Below, piece by piece: positions 1-7,361 of a stretch of 19,868 nt of DNA (positions within the stretch are counted from its first letter, which is position 1; each line of letters starts with the position of its first letter). A program made the translations under genes and the position numbers. The notes beneath the pieces are model-generated. The model was not told where the DNA came from. It did no database searches and saw only the letters and a program-made list of their open reading frames with translations. The stretch spans positions 1-19,868 of the forward strand of contig WTAK01000098.1 in assembly GCA_013139625.1 (NCBI GenBank), in the 5' to 3' direction. This DNA is from Candidatus Delongbacteria bacterium (GTDB taxonomy: Bacteria > UBA4055).

Positions 1-1
1 A

Positions 2-1693
2 AAAGAATATGATATAAAAGGTCTAGGATATGAGCCTAAAGGTTCTATCGTTGACTCAGATGGCAAGGAGCTTACAAAAGAACAGATAGGCGAAATTGAG
101 ATAATGTTCGATGCGGCAACTATGGCATCAAATGCCGAGATACATCCACCTGATGATGACCACCATAGTTGGTATCCTATCGGAGATCCTACAGAAGCAG
201 CTTTGATCACACTATCGACAAAATTAGGTACAAGATCACTGAATGAGGATGAAGAAAATCCTGAACTTCATGAGTTCAGTTTTGACTCTGTCCGAAAAAG
301 AATGAGCAGTGTCCGTCAGTTCGGAGATGAAGAGATACTTACAATGAAAGGTGCTATGGACAGCATTCTTACTATCAGTAAATATATTTGGAAGGATGGT
401 GAAGAAGTTCCTATCACTGAACAAGATATTGCAGAACTTAAAGAATTAAATGATAAATATTCATCCAAAGCTCTCAGAGTTCTTGGAATAGCTATAAGAA
501 AACTGGGAAAAGAGAAACAAGATTATGTCCTTGAAGATATTGAAAGGGATGTTGTTTTCTTAGGCTTAGTTGCAATGATAGACCCACCGAAAGAAGGTGT
601 GAGAGAAGCTATTATCAAAGCACACGAAGCTCATATAGATACATATATTATGACCGGTGATCATGCTATTACTGCTCAAGCTATCGGAAAAGAGATAAAT
701 CTATCTGAAGATAACTCTGATGTTCAGGTTATCACCGGTGAAGAAATGGCAAATATCTCTGATGAAGATCTAAGCAAGCTGATGAATGAGAATAAGTCAC
801 TGATATATTCCAGAGTTTCACCTGAGGATAAACTTCGAATTGTAAAACTCTTAAAGAAGCAAGATAAGATCGTAGCTGTGACAGGTGATGGTGTAAATGA
901 TGCACCTGCTCTGAAGAGTGCACATATCGGTGTTGCCATGGGGCAGATGGGTACAGATGTTTCCAAGGAGGCTGCTGACCTCGTCTTACTAGACGATAGT
1001 TTCCCAACCTTGGTGGATGCCATCAGAGAAGGTCGAACGATCTATAACAACCTTAAAAAGACGGTTATTGCATCATTGACAAGTAACTGTGCAGAGCTTT
1101 CATTGGTTCTATTCGGATTGGCAGGAGTTTCATTTTTCGGTTGGTCAATTCCTATCTTAGCTATTCAAATATTGGCAATTGATCTTTTGGCAGAGATACT
1201 TCCACTTACTGCTCTTACTTACGATCCCGGTTCAAAGGACCTGATGACCGCTAAACCAAGAGGACGAGATGATCATATTATTAATAAAGGTTCAGCTATC
1301 GAGATCATGTTACTAGGAGTTCTAATGGGTGGATTAGCTTTTGCGAATTATGGGTACTTTATCAGCAGAGTGGGCGAGATGACAGGTGCGTTATATATGA
1401 GAGCTACTACGATCAGTTACGCAACTATCGTTGCTGCTCAGTTTATTAATATTCTATCCCGAAGGTATGAGACAGTGTCAATATTCAATAAAAATATGTT
1501 CACGAATAGTAAAATAGTTTATTCGATATTACTTTCAATAGTTTTATGTGCTGTGGTTATTTATGTGCCGGGAGTTAATTCATTCCTGAAATTTGCACCA
1601 TTGACCGCTTATGATCTGATGACTGTATTTGTATCGGCTATGATATTCTTATTTGCACATGAGATGATAAAGGTGTTTAAGAGGAAGAAATAA
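2..1693 (+). CDS. P-type cation-transporting ATPase, type II, 5'-truncated by window edge
   Basis: This is an ATP-driven cation pump of the inner membrane. The frame is open from base 2, so the first Met (104) is internal and 563 residues of the C-terminal part are visible; the phosphorylation motif DKTGT must lie upstream. Visible motifs, in window residue numbers, are the nucleotide-domain FDSVRKR (about 94-100), KGA (116-118), the hinge MTGDHAIT (217-224) and TGDGVNDAP (294-302). About six membrane helices follow. The M5 segment LTSNCAEL (359-366) keeps the Ser-Asn and Glu of the Na/K-ATPase cation site, and M6 reads IDLLAE with Asp394 and Glu398. This pattern is closer to Na/K-ATPase-type (IIC) and related bacterial pumps than to SERCA, which has Asn at the first of these two sites. 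The transported ion (Ca2+, Na+ or K+) cannot be decided. It stands alone and converges on the lipoprotein gene. Confidence 0.93.
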   Translation, partial: KEYDIKGLGYEPKGSIVDSDGKELTKEQIGEIEIMFDAATMASNAEIHPPDDDHHSWYPIGDPTEAALITLSTKLGTRSLNEDEENPELHEFSFDSVRKRMSSVRQFGDEEILTMKGAMDSILTISKYIWKDGEEVPITEQDIAELKELNDKYSSKALRVLGIAIRKLGKEKQDYVLEDIERDVVFLGLVAMIDPPKEGVREAIIKAHEAHIDTYIMTGDHAITAQAIGKEINLSEDNSDVQVITGEEMANISDEDLSKLMNENKSLIYSRVSPEDKLRIVKLLKKQDKIVAVTGDGVNDAPALKSAHIGVAMGQMGTDVSKEAADLVLLDDSFPTLVDAIREGRTIYNNLKKTVIASLTSNCAELSLVLFGLAGVSFFGWSIPILAIQILAIDLLAEILPLTALTYDPGSKDLMTAKPRGRDDHIINKGSAIEIMLLGVLMGGLAFANYGYFISRVGEMTGALYMRATTISYATIVAAQFINILSRRYETVSIFNKNMFTNSKIVYSILLSIVLCAVVIYVPGVNSFLKFAPLTAYDLMTVFVSAMIFLFAHEMIKVFKRKK

Positions 1694-1711
1694 CTCCACA
1701 AGAAAAAGGGG

Positions 1712-1730
1712 TACTTATTTAAGTATTTTT
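1712..1730. terminator. Weak hairpin plus T-run between convergent genes
   Basis: A TACTT/AAGTA stem (1712-1716 with 1721-1725) and a four-base loop are followed by TTTTT and further AT-rich sequence. It sits 18 bases after the pump stop codon. The stem is short, so termination is only suggested. Confidence 0.3.
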
Positions 1731-1740
1731 AATTTGTCAT

Positions 1741-4212
1741 TTAAGGGATACGAACAATACGAAAACCGTAATATTCCATAGTCGCATATGGGTTGTTGCC
1801 AATTCGGTTTGCAATTCTATTATAATAATCATTGCTTCCCCAACTGCCTCCCCTTAGACTAACAAGGGTAGTACTAGAGGGTCCAGTTGGATTGTCACTT
1901 GGACTACTCGTATAATAAGTATCGCTATAAAAGTCACAGCACCATTCAATCAGGTTCCCAGACATATCATATATTCCAAGTTGATTAGGTAATTTTGTAC
2001 CTACAGGTTGTGAACTACTTGAGTTTGAAATATTCCATCCTACATCATTAAGTATATTGCTCCCGCTGTAACGGTAATTATCTTCCCAATTAGTTCCACC
2101 TCTGGCAGCATATTCCCATTCAGCCTCAGTAGGTAATCGGTAGCCATTTTCGAACCAATTGCAACTCCAATCGGTCAAATCATATAGTTCGACTATATTT
2201 TTTTGCCTAGATATCATATTGCAATAAAAAGCACTTCCATACCAACTAACTCCTATAACAGGATAATTTTCCTTATCCCAATCTACTTGAAATATTGTGC
2301 CATTATAGCTTATTTGACACATTCCATTTTCAAAATTTATCAATTCTTTTGAGTTGCCTATGCTATTGTACACAACTAGTGAGTCAATTGAAATCAGATT
2401 TTGATTTTGTGCAAAATTAAGCATATCGCAATATTCCTGATTTGTTGTTTCACAACTTCCGATAGTAAAATCACTTATATTTATGCTGTGTACAGGAAGT
2501 TCATCAGCATCACCCTCGCTCAAATGGTCACCCATATCGAATATTCCTCCAGTGACATAAACCATAGTGGAAATATTTATGCTTATTGAATCACTTGATA
2601 CTCTTCCTAATTCATCTAAGATTGAACTTTTTATAAAGTGCTTACCAAGATTTTCTGAACCTGTGAAAAAATAAATACACTCAAAAGGATATTGATTTAT
2701 TTCTGAGATTAAAATATCGTCAAAATAGTATTTTACATTTATGACATTTATATAAGCTGGGTGATCGCTGATATTAATTCTAATTGATTCATTAACTGAG
2801 TCATTTAAAAAATAAGCATTGTTTATAGGCGAGATAAGTGTGAATGATGGAGGAATGTTAACAATTATTTCTACAGAATCTTGTGATATTCTACCTATTT
2901 CGTCTGTAATTATGGCTTTTATTTGATGATTTCCGCATTGCTCGATTTGATTTAATAAATAACTGAAGTTCAAAGGATCTTCGGTCTGTTCTGATATTAA
3001 TAGATCATCGAAGTAGTATTTTACATTTGTAACATCTAAATAATCAGGTTGGTTACTGATATTAATATAAATGGAATCATTTAGATTATACTCGGTATTC
3101 AATATCGGTGAAGCAAGTGCAAATGACTCGGGTGTATTTATTGTAATATTTATAGAATCAGCATAAATATTGCTACTATCATCTGTTGCAACTGCTTTTA
3201 ATAAATGATTTCCAAATTCTAAATCCAGTAGTTTGTAGCTATTCATAAATGGATATTCATTATCATCAAATATCAACAGATCATCTAAATAATACTTTGT
3301 ATTTATAATATTGAAATAAGATGCGAAATCATCAATGTTAACCGTTATTAAATCATTATAATTAAATTGCTGACTATTTAGAGGTGATATTATTGTACAT
3401 TGTTTTTTCCACATGTCATTAACATATTTTTCAAAATCAGGAACTGTTAGTGTTAATCCAAGATCATCATATCTAGTTTCTATATTATTCCGAACATCTG
3501 GAAGTATTAAGTTTTTTGCATTGTTATAAATCTCTAAATTTGAACCAGCATCGTTTAAAATTCCATCTTCTTTAATATCCTCAATGATCGTTGAAATTAA
3601 TAATGATAATTCAGAAACAGAATTAGATCCTTGTAATACAACTGAAATAGCGAGTAATATTGCATCACTTATCCTATTTTGACTTATATCCATCTTCTCA
3701 AAATCTTCTACATCGGCTTCATGAATACTGAAAATTGATAATATTTCAATCTGAGCTTGTTCTTTTGCTACGCTATAAGTTTTCCCTTCCTCTTTGATCA
3801 AATAAACTATTCTTTTTTTTGCTAAAGTTGTCAAAATATTAATGTTACAACTTAAAGAATCTGAAACACCGGATAATGCTCTTAGTGTAAGTTCGATATC
3901 GGTATTAGTCCCAGAAACTTCATTAAAATAAAATCCTGTTGATATAATTTCAATAAAATCAGTTCCAACTTCACTCTCTAGGGTAAATGAACCAAAATTA
4001 TCTTCTGTAGATACATTAAAAGTATTTCCATTAGGAGATAAATTTTCATTCAACTCCTGTATTTCAATATTTGAACCAGTAATAAAAGGACCTTTTTGGA
4101 CTAGTCCGTCAAGACCCATTTGAGTTGGACCTGAGTCAACAGGTGTGGTTGTATCATTTTCGCAGGAAAAGAATAACGCTAATAACGATAGCAATATTAA
4201 ATATTTTTTCAT
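1741..4212 (-). CDS. Lipoprotein with three Ig-like repeats and a C-terminal FGE-sulfatase-type domain
   Basis: A predicted surface or periplasmic lipoprotein of 823 residues. The signal peptide ends in a lipobox FFS-Cys17. Residues about 30-270 form an N-terminal domain that starts with a QKGPFITGS-type motif, which I recall from other large lipoproteins but cannot name. Three tandem repeats of about 90 residues follow (about 273-365, 366-455, 456-547). Each has a SPxxNxxY-like opening, a K-Y-Y-x-D-D-x-L-I core and a GNHxxKA..D-like end, typical of Ig-like beta-sandwich domains. Residues about 550-823 are a formylglycine-generating-enzyme/SUMF1-type domain (GGxFxMG at its start, RLPTEAEWEYAARGG, MSGNLIEW, LRGGSW, YYGFRIVR). 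The GGSW region has no cysteines where true FGE enzymes carry their catalytic pair, so a binding or structural role is more likely than oxidation. The ATG is preceded by GGAG nine bases upstream. It is followed by no co-oriented gene. Confidence 0.85.
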   Translation of the reverse strand: MKKYLILLSLLALFFSCENDTTTPVDSGPTQMGLDGLVQKGPFITGSNIEIQELNENLSPNGNTFNVSTEDNFGSFTLESEVGTDFIEIISTGFYFNEVSGTNTDIELTLRALSGVSDSLSCNINILTTLAKKRIVYLIKEEGKTYSVAKEQAQIEILSIFSIHEADVEDFEKMDISQNRISDAILLAISVVLQGSNSVSELSLLISTIIEDIKEDGILNDAGSNLEIYNNAKNLILPDVRNNIETRYDDLGLTLTVPDFEKYVNDMWKKQCTIISPLNSQQFNYNDLITVNIDDFASYFNIINTKYYLDDLLIFDDNEYPFMNSYKLLDLEFGNHLLKAVATDDSSNIYADSINITINTPESFALASPILNTEYNLNDSIYINISNQPDYLDVTNVKYYFDDLLISEQTEDPLNFSYLLNQIEQCGNHQIKAIITDEIGRISQDSVEIIVNIPPSFTLISPINNAYFLNDSVNESIRINISDHPAYINVINVKYYFDDILISEINQYPFECIYFFTGSENLGKHFIKSSILDELGRVSSDSISINISTMVYVTGGIFDMGDHLSEGDADELPVHSINISDFTIGSCETTNQEYCDMLNFAQNQNLISIDSLVVYNSIGNSKELINFENGMCQISYNGTIFQVDWDKENYPVIGVSWYGSAFYCNMISRQKNIVELYDLTDWSCNWFENGYRLPTEAEWEYAARGGTNWEDNYRYSGSNILNDVGWNISNSSSSQPVGTKLPNQLGIYDMSGNLIEWCCDFYSDTYYTSSPSDNPTGPSSTTLVSLRGGSWGSNDYYNRIANRIGNNPYATMEYYGFRIVRIP

Positions 4213-4245
4213 AACCTATTACTCCGATTAATAATGTGTTTGATA

Positions 4246-4251
4246 ATTATA
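4246..4251 (-). promoter_or_regulatory. -10-like TATAAT upstream of the lipoprotein gene
   Basis: A perfect TATAAT on the minus strand lies 34 bases before the ATG. No convincing -35 box is found at 17 bases, so this is only a candidate. Confidence 0.3.
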
Positions 4252-4306
4252 AACTAGTAAATATTATGAGTTTTCGCAAGTTAGAAAAGAATAACTTTGA
4301 AAAATC

Positions 4307-5311
4307 TTAGTCTTCGACTCCGCTCAGACTGACTTTCTTTCCATACGGTTCATTAAACAATCTCAACCCTCGTAATATCATGTGAAGATCGCTACTCCAT
4401 GCTCGTCTGGTTCGAAGCCCATTCTCAGCGATCTCAACAGCTCTATAATGATATGTATTAACATTTTGCTGAATAAGGATTTTATAATTCGTATCAAATA
4501 AAATAACATCATTCCACTGAACCTCTCGATCCATGACAAGCATATCAAGATTATATTTCAAAGGCTCACCCTCAATGAAAATATTTTCTTTGAACAGGGT
4601 TAGCATAGCTATAGCAGAAGCCATATTGGAATAATCTCTCTGAATAGGTCCACCTTTATGAACATGAGTGCAAACAGTTCTGTAATTTCTGAACGTAGAA
4701 GTATCATCAAAACCTACTTCACCACCAGCAGCAATTTCTTCCTGAAATCTGAAACTGATCTTCAAGGCAGCATCAAAGAATTTCGAATAATAGCTGATGA
4801 TCTTCATTCCTTCCGGCAAAATATTTATCTTTGGTTTTATATCTTTAGGAAGAGCAGATGCGAGATAATAAATACCGCGTAGATATTTCAGTTCATTTTT
4901 TCCTGATTCCAAAGCTTTTGTAACCAATCTAGTGCCGACACTATATCCGACTATCACATAAGGGATCTTCTGGGTTTCAAGTTTTACGATGATACTATCC
5001 ATAAAATGAGAAGATTTATTTTCTCCATTGACTTTGGATGCTTCCCATTGTTCGATAGGTTTTAGGAAATCTAATCTGTTCTTTTCCCAGCGGTAAGTCA
5101 TTACATCGTAATTCAGAGTCGGATGTTCACTAAGAAATTCCTGCATTTTTTCTTTAAAAGGTTCAATATCTCTATATTCAGCAAATCCGTGTACATAAAT
5201 AAAGACCAGGTCTTTTGTGGAAAGAGAATCCGGTAATTCCGTAGGTATTACAGCGAATAAATTTGTAAATATAAAAAGTAATATAAGTGATCTATACAAG
5301 CTCAAATCCAA
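4307..5311 (-). CDS. Exported alpha/beta hydrolase (DUF726-like), non-ATG start
   Basis: A 334-residue protein with a hydrophobic N-terminal stretch (residues 9-21) typical of a signal peptide, so it is probably exported. Its fold signature is that of an alpha/beta hydrolase: the oxyanion-type VHGF (40-43) after a hydrophobic strand and the nucleophile elbow GYSVG with Ser124. His310 near the C-terminus is a candidate third triad member. The substrate is unknown; lipase or esterase activity is possible. The start is uncertain because no ATG precedes the signal peptide. TTG codons at 5311, 5305 and 5299 are the options, and the last overlaps the stop codon of the upstream DUF1893 gene, which would fit translational coupling. 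The final residues (SLSGVED) are encoded by a palindromic repeat. It is the third gene of the ECF-S/DUF1893 operon. Confidence 0.75.
   Translation of the reverse strand: MDLSLYRSLILLFIFTNLFAVIPTELPDSLSTKDLVFIYVHGFAEYRDIEPFKEKMQEFLSEHPTLNYDVMTYRWEKNRLDFLKPIEQWEASKVNGENKSSHFMDSIIVKLETQKIPYVIVGYSVGTRLVTKALESGKNELKYLRGIYYLASALPKDIKPKINILPEGMKIISYYSKFFDAALKISFRFQEEIAAGGEVGFDDTSTFRNYRTVCTHVHKGGPIQRDYSNMASAIAMLTLFKENIFIEGEPLKYNLDMLVMDREVQWNDVILFDTNYKILIQQNVNTYHYRAVEIAENGLRTRRAWSSDLHMILRGLRLFNEPYGKKVSLSGVED
4310..4333. repeat. REP-like palindromic element at the 3' end of the hydrolase gene
   Basis: Minus-strand GTCTGAGCGGAGTCGAAGAC has complementary ends (GTCT/AGAC) plus an inner AGTC-gaa-GACT hairpin. 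The core TTCGACTCCGCTCAG is a motif I recall as a dispersed intergenic repeat in many bacterial genomes. Here it codes for the last residues of the hydrolase and is followed on the minus strand by ATTTTT, so it may also help termination. Only one copy is visible in this window. Confidence 0.45.
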
Positions 5312-5690
5312 ATATTTTTTCTGTTTCGATCATAAATTCTTCTTCACTGAGAGCTAAAGCTTTCTTTTCCATCATGCAGACTTCTTTTCTATCTTCAGTG
5401 AGGATGTTCGGAACTACAAGTTCTGCTTCCACTTCTACACCGTTCTTTCTGAGATATTCTATAGCTGACTCTGATATCGTCCCGGTGACAAGTTTGGTAA
5501 TAATACCTCTATGAACGATCATTTTTGCAGCAGCCAATCCAAACAACTTGTCAAAAAGTATATACTTCCCCGACCTGAACTTGTTCAAGCAGTTGACCAA
5601 AGGTCTTAATCCTTTTCCTGTTTCACTGTGAATAATAGTATCATTTTCCACCAGAGCCAGATCATATTTTGTGAAATTAGGTTTGATCAT
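5292..5690 (-). CDS. DUF1893 family protein (cytidine-deaminase-like fold)
   Basis: A 132-residue soluble protein that matches the DUF1893 pattern: ALVENDTIIHSETGKGLRPL at the N-terminus, a central segment FDKLFGLAAAKM, the stretch ISESAIEYLRKNGVEVE, and the signature C-x-M-E-K with Cys105 and Glu108. The family takes a deaminase-like fold, known from a Thermotoga structure, but lacks the classical zinc motif (HxE ... PCxxC) and has no assigned reaction. Here that zinc motif is also absent. Its ATG overlaps the ECF-S stop codon (ATGA at 5687-5690), which indicates translational coupling. The pairing with a putative solute-binding membrane protein suggests that it acts on or senses the transported compound; that is inference. 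Confidence 0.82.
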   Translation of the reverse strand: MIKPNFTKYDLALVENDTIIHSETGKGLRPLVNCLNKFRSGKYILFDKLFGLAAAKMIVHRGIITKLVTGTISESAIEYLRKNGVEVEAELVVPNILTEDRKEVCMMEKKALALSEEEFMIETEKIFGFELV

Positions 5691-6148
5691 AAAATCTCTC
5701 TAGTCTTCTTTGCTCCGAAAACCCAGATAAAGTCAGTAACAACTAGACCGATTAAAAGAAAACCTAATACTTTAGTCGGTATTCCAATAATAAAATAGTC
5801 GATCAAAATAATTACAGGTAACTGAATTGCCAAAGTTTTTACTAAAGCAGTGAATTCATTTCCTTTATAGAATTTTCCGAATAAAAATCCCAAAAGTGCA
5901 TTGAAAAGAATGATATACGGGTTTCCCATAGCGATTGCTGAATATAAAGAACCGATTCCTCCGGCTAAAAGCCCACCGGTAGAACCATATAGCATAGCAG
6001 CTAAAAAGATCGCATACTGAAAGAAATGTAATTTAAACCCAAGCATATTAATATTGATCAGCCCAAGTACATTCGGTAATGCCATTAGGATCACCAATGT
6101 AGAAATGTTTTTGACATCTGATTTTAATTCATAATTTGTGGTGGTCAT
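5687..6148 (-). CDS. ECF transporter S component-like integral membrane protein
   Basis: A 153-residue hydrophobic protein with five to six predicted membrane helices (about 15-34, 42-58, 60-75, 77-93, 101-121 and 123-144). The order of helices, and glycine-rich segments such as LYGSTGGLLAGGIGSLYSAI near the middle, resemble substrate-binding S components of energy-coupling-factor vitamin transporters. No EcfA or EcfT gene lies nearby, as is common when S components share a common energising module encoded elsewhere. Substrate cannot be told from sequence. The ATG follows a good ribosome site, AAGGAG, at a six-base spacing. It is the first gene of a three-gene overlapping operon with DUF1893 and the exported hydrolase. 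Confidence is high for membrane location and moderate for the ECF assignment. Confidence 0.7.
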   Translation of the reverse strand: MTTTNYELKSDVKNISTLVILMALPNVLGLININMLGFKLHFFQYAIFLAAMLYGSTGGLLAGGIGSLYSAIAMGNPYIILFNALLGFLFGKFYKGNEFTALVKTLAIQLPVIILIDYFIIGIPTKVLGFLLIGLVVTDFIWVFGAKKTREIL

Positions 6149-6186
6149 ATCTTGCTCCTTAATACGTTGTTTATTTAAATCGTTTC

Positions 6187-6209
6187 GGGGACGACTTGAA
6201 GGCGTCCCC
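6187..6209. repeat. Palindromic intergenic element GGGGACG/CGTCCCC
   Basis: A perfect 7-base inverted repeat (6187-6193 with 6203-6209) with a nine-base spacer lies between two co-oriented minus genes. On the minus strand it is not followed by a U-run, so it is not a standard terminator for them; on the plus strand TACATTTTATTTTT follows. The high GC against the AT-rich surroundings fits a REP-like mobile palindrome. Confidence 0.5.
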
Positions 6210-6215
6210 TACATT

Positions 6216-7361
6216 TTATTTTTGATCCCAATCTGGGCGTACATCAAATTCTGCAGCTACTCGTTTTAGCTCCTCAGGTATATTGATCCCATGCGGACAT
6301 TTAGGAACGCAGACTCCACATTCTACACAGTTCGAAGCTTTTCCTCTGTCTCCGATGAAACTCTTATAAGATTTATAGTATTTGTCATCATCGTATAAAA
6401 ATTTACTGTTGAAATGCTCAAAACATCCCGGAATGCTTACATCATAAGGACAAGGTAAGCAATACATACAACCCGTACATCCTACTTGCAACAAATCTTT
6501 GTATGTGTCAGCTACTTTTTTAACAGTGTTTAATTGTTCTTCCGAGAAAACATCAATTTCTGCAGACGAAGCAATTCTAAGATTTTCTTCAATATGTTCA
6601 TCCTCAGTCATTCCAGACAGTAAAGTAACGATACCCGGAAAATTCCAAACCCATCTTAAAGCCCATTCTACTGATGTCCACTCTGAACCTGTATTCTTAT
6701 ATAGTTCTTTCACTTTCTTAGGTGGTTCAACCGCTAATTTTCCGCCTCGTAACGGCTCCATAGCAATAACTGAGATATCTCTTTCGATCGCGTAATGGTA
6801 TCCCTCCAGCCCTGCCTGATATTTTTCGTCAAGGAAATTGAACTGTATTTGACAGAATGTCCAATCATAAGAATCTATTATCTCTTTAAATACTTCAATA
6901 TTACCGTGAAAAGAAAATCCTGCATATTTTATCTTACCTTCAGTTAAAAGTTTATCTAGAAATTCAAGAATATCAAAACTTTTCATCTTATCCCAGCTAC
7001 TTCTATTCAGAGCATGAACGAGATAATAATCAACATAGTCTGTCTGAAGGTCTTTCAGTTGTTCATCAAAATGTTTTTGCATTCCTTCTTTTTCTTTGAC
7101 CAGCCAGGGCGAGATCTTTGTAGCAAGTTTAATTTTTTCTCTGTAACCATCTTTTAAAGCCCTACCTAAAAAAGGTTCGCTTTTACCGCCATGATAGATC
7201 TTTGCAGTATCAACATAGTTAAGCCCGTTATCTATTGCATACCTAAGCTGCTTAGTCGATTTCACTTCATCTATTTGACCATCTTTCTGTGGAAATCTCA
7301 TGCAGCCGAAGCCAAGGATAGAAACTTCTTCTCCGGTCTTTTTTATTTTTCGAAATTTCAT
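6216..7361 (-). CDS. Aldo/keto reductase with C-terminal 4Fe-4S ferredoxin domain
   Basis: A 381-residue oxidoreductase in two parts. Residues 1-290 form an aldo/keto reductase barrel with the catalytic set Asp51, Tyr56, Lys82 and His116, and start with the usual SILGFGCMRFP. The C-terminal part carries two cysteine clusters, CxxCxxCxxCP (Cys295, 298, 301, 304) and the canonical CxxCxxCxxxCP (Cys345, 348, 351, 355), which predict iron-sulfur clusters. Such fusions are frequent in anaerobes and may link NAD(P)H or ferredoxin electrons to carbonyl reduction. The substrate is unknown. Its ATG overlaps the hutI stop codon by four bases (7358-7361), so it is translated with hutI. A palindromic repeat follows the gene. 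Confidence 0.9.
   Translation of the reverse strand: MKFRKIKKTGEEVSILGFGCMRFPQKDGQIDEVKSTKQLRYAIDNGLNYVDTAKIYHGGKSEPFLGRALKDGYREKIKLATKISPWLVKEKEGMQKHFDEQLKDLQTDYVDYYLVHALNRSSWDKMKSFDILEFLDKLLTEGKIKYAGFSFHGNIEVFKEIIDSYDWTFCQIQFNFLDEKYQAGLEGYHYAIERDISVIAMEPLRGGKLAVEPPKKVKELYKNTGSEWTSVEWALRWVWNFPGIVTLLSGMTEDEHIEENLRIASSAEIDVFSEEQLNTVKKVADTYKDLLQVGCTGCMYCLPCPYDVSIPGCFEHFNSKFLYDDDKYYKSYKSFIGDRGKASNCVECGVCVPKCPHGINIPEELKRVAAEFDVRPDWDQK

Noticed and set aside
724..1023. Minus-strand open frames within the pump gene
   Set aside because: They overlap conserved P-type ATPase motifs on the other strand and resemble no protein.
2760..3400. The three protein repeats as a CRISPR or tandem DNA repeat array
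   Set aside because: Similarity is at protein level with diverged DNA, a unit of about 270 bases and no spacers.
1741..4212. A catalytic formylglycine-generating enzyme that activates sulfatases
   Set aside because: The expected active-site cysteines are missing in the GGSW segment and no sulfatase gene is nearby.
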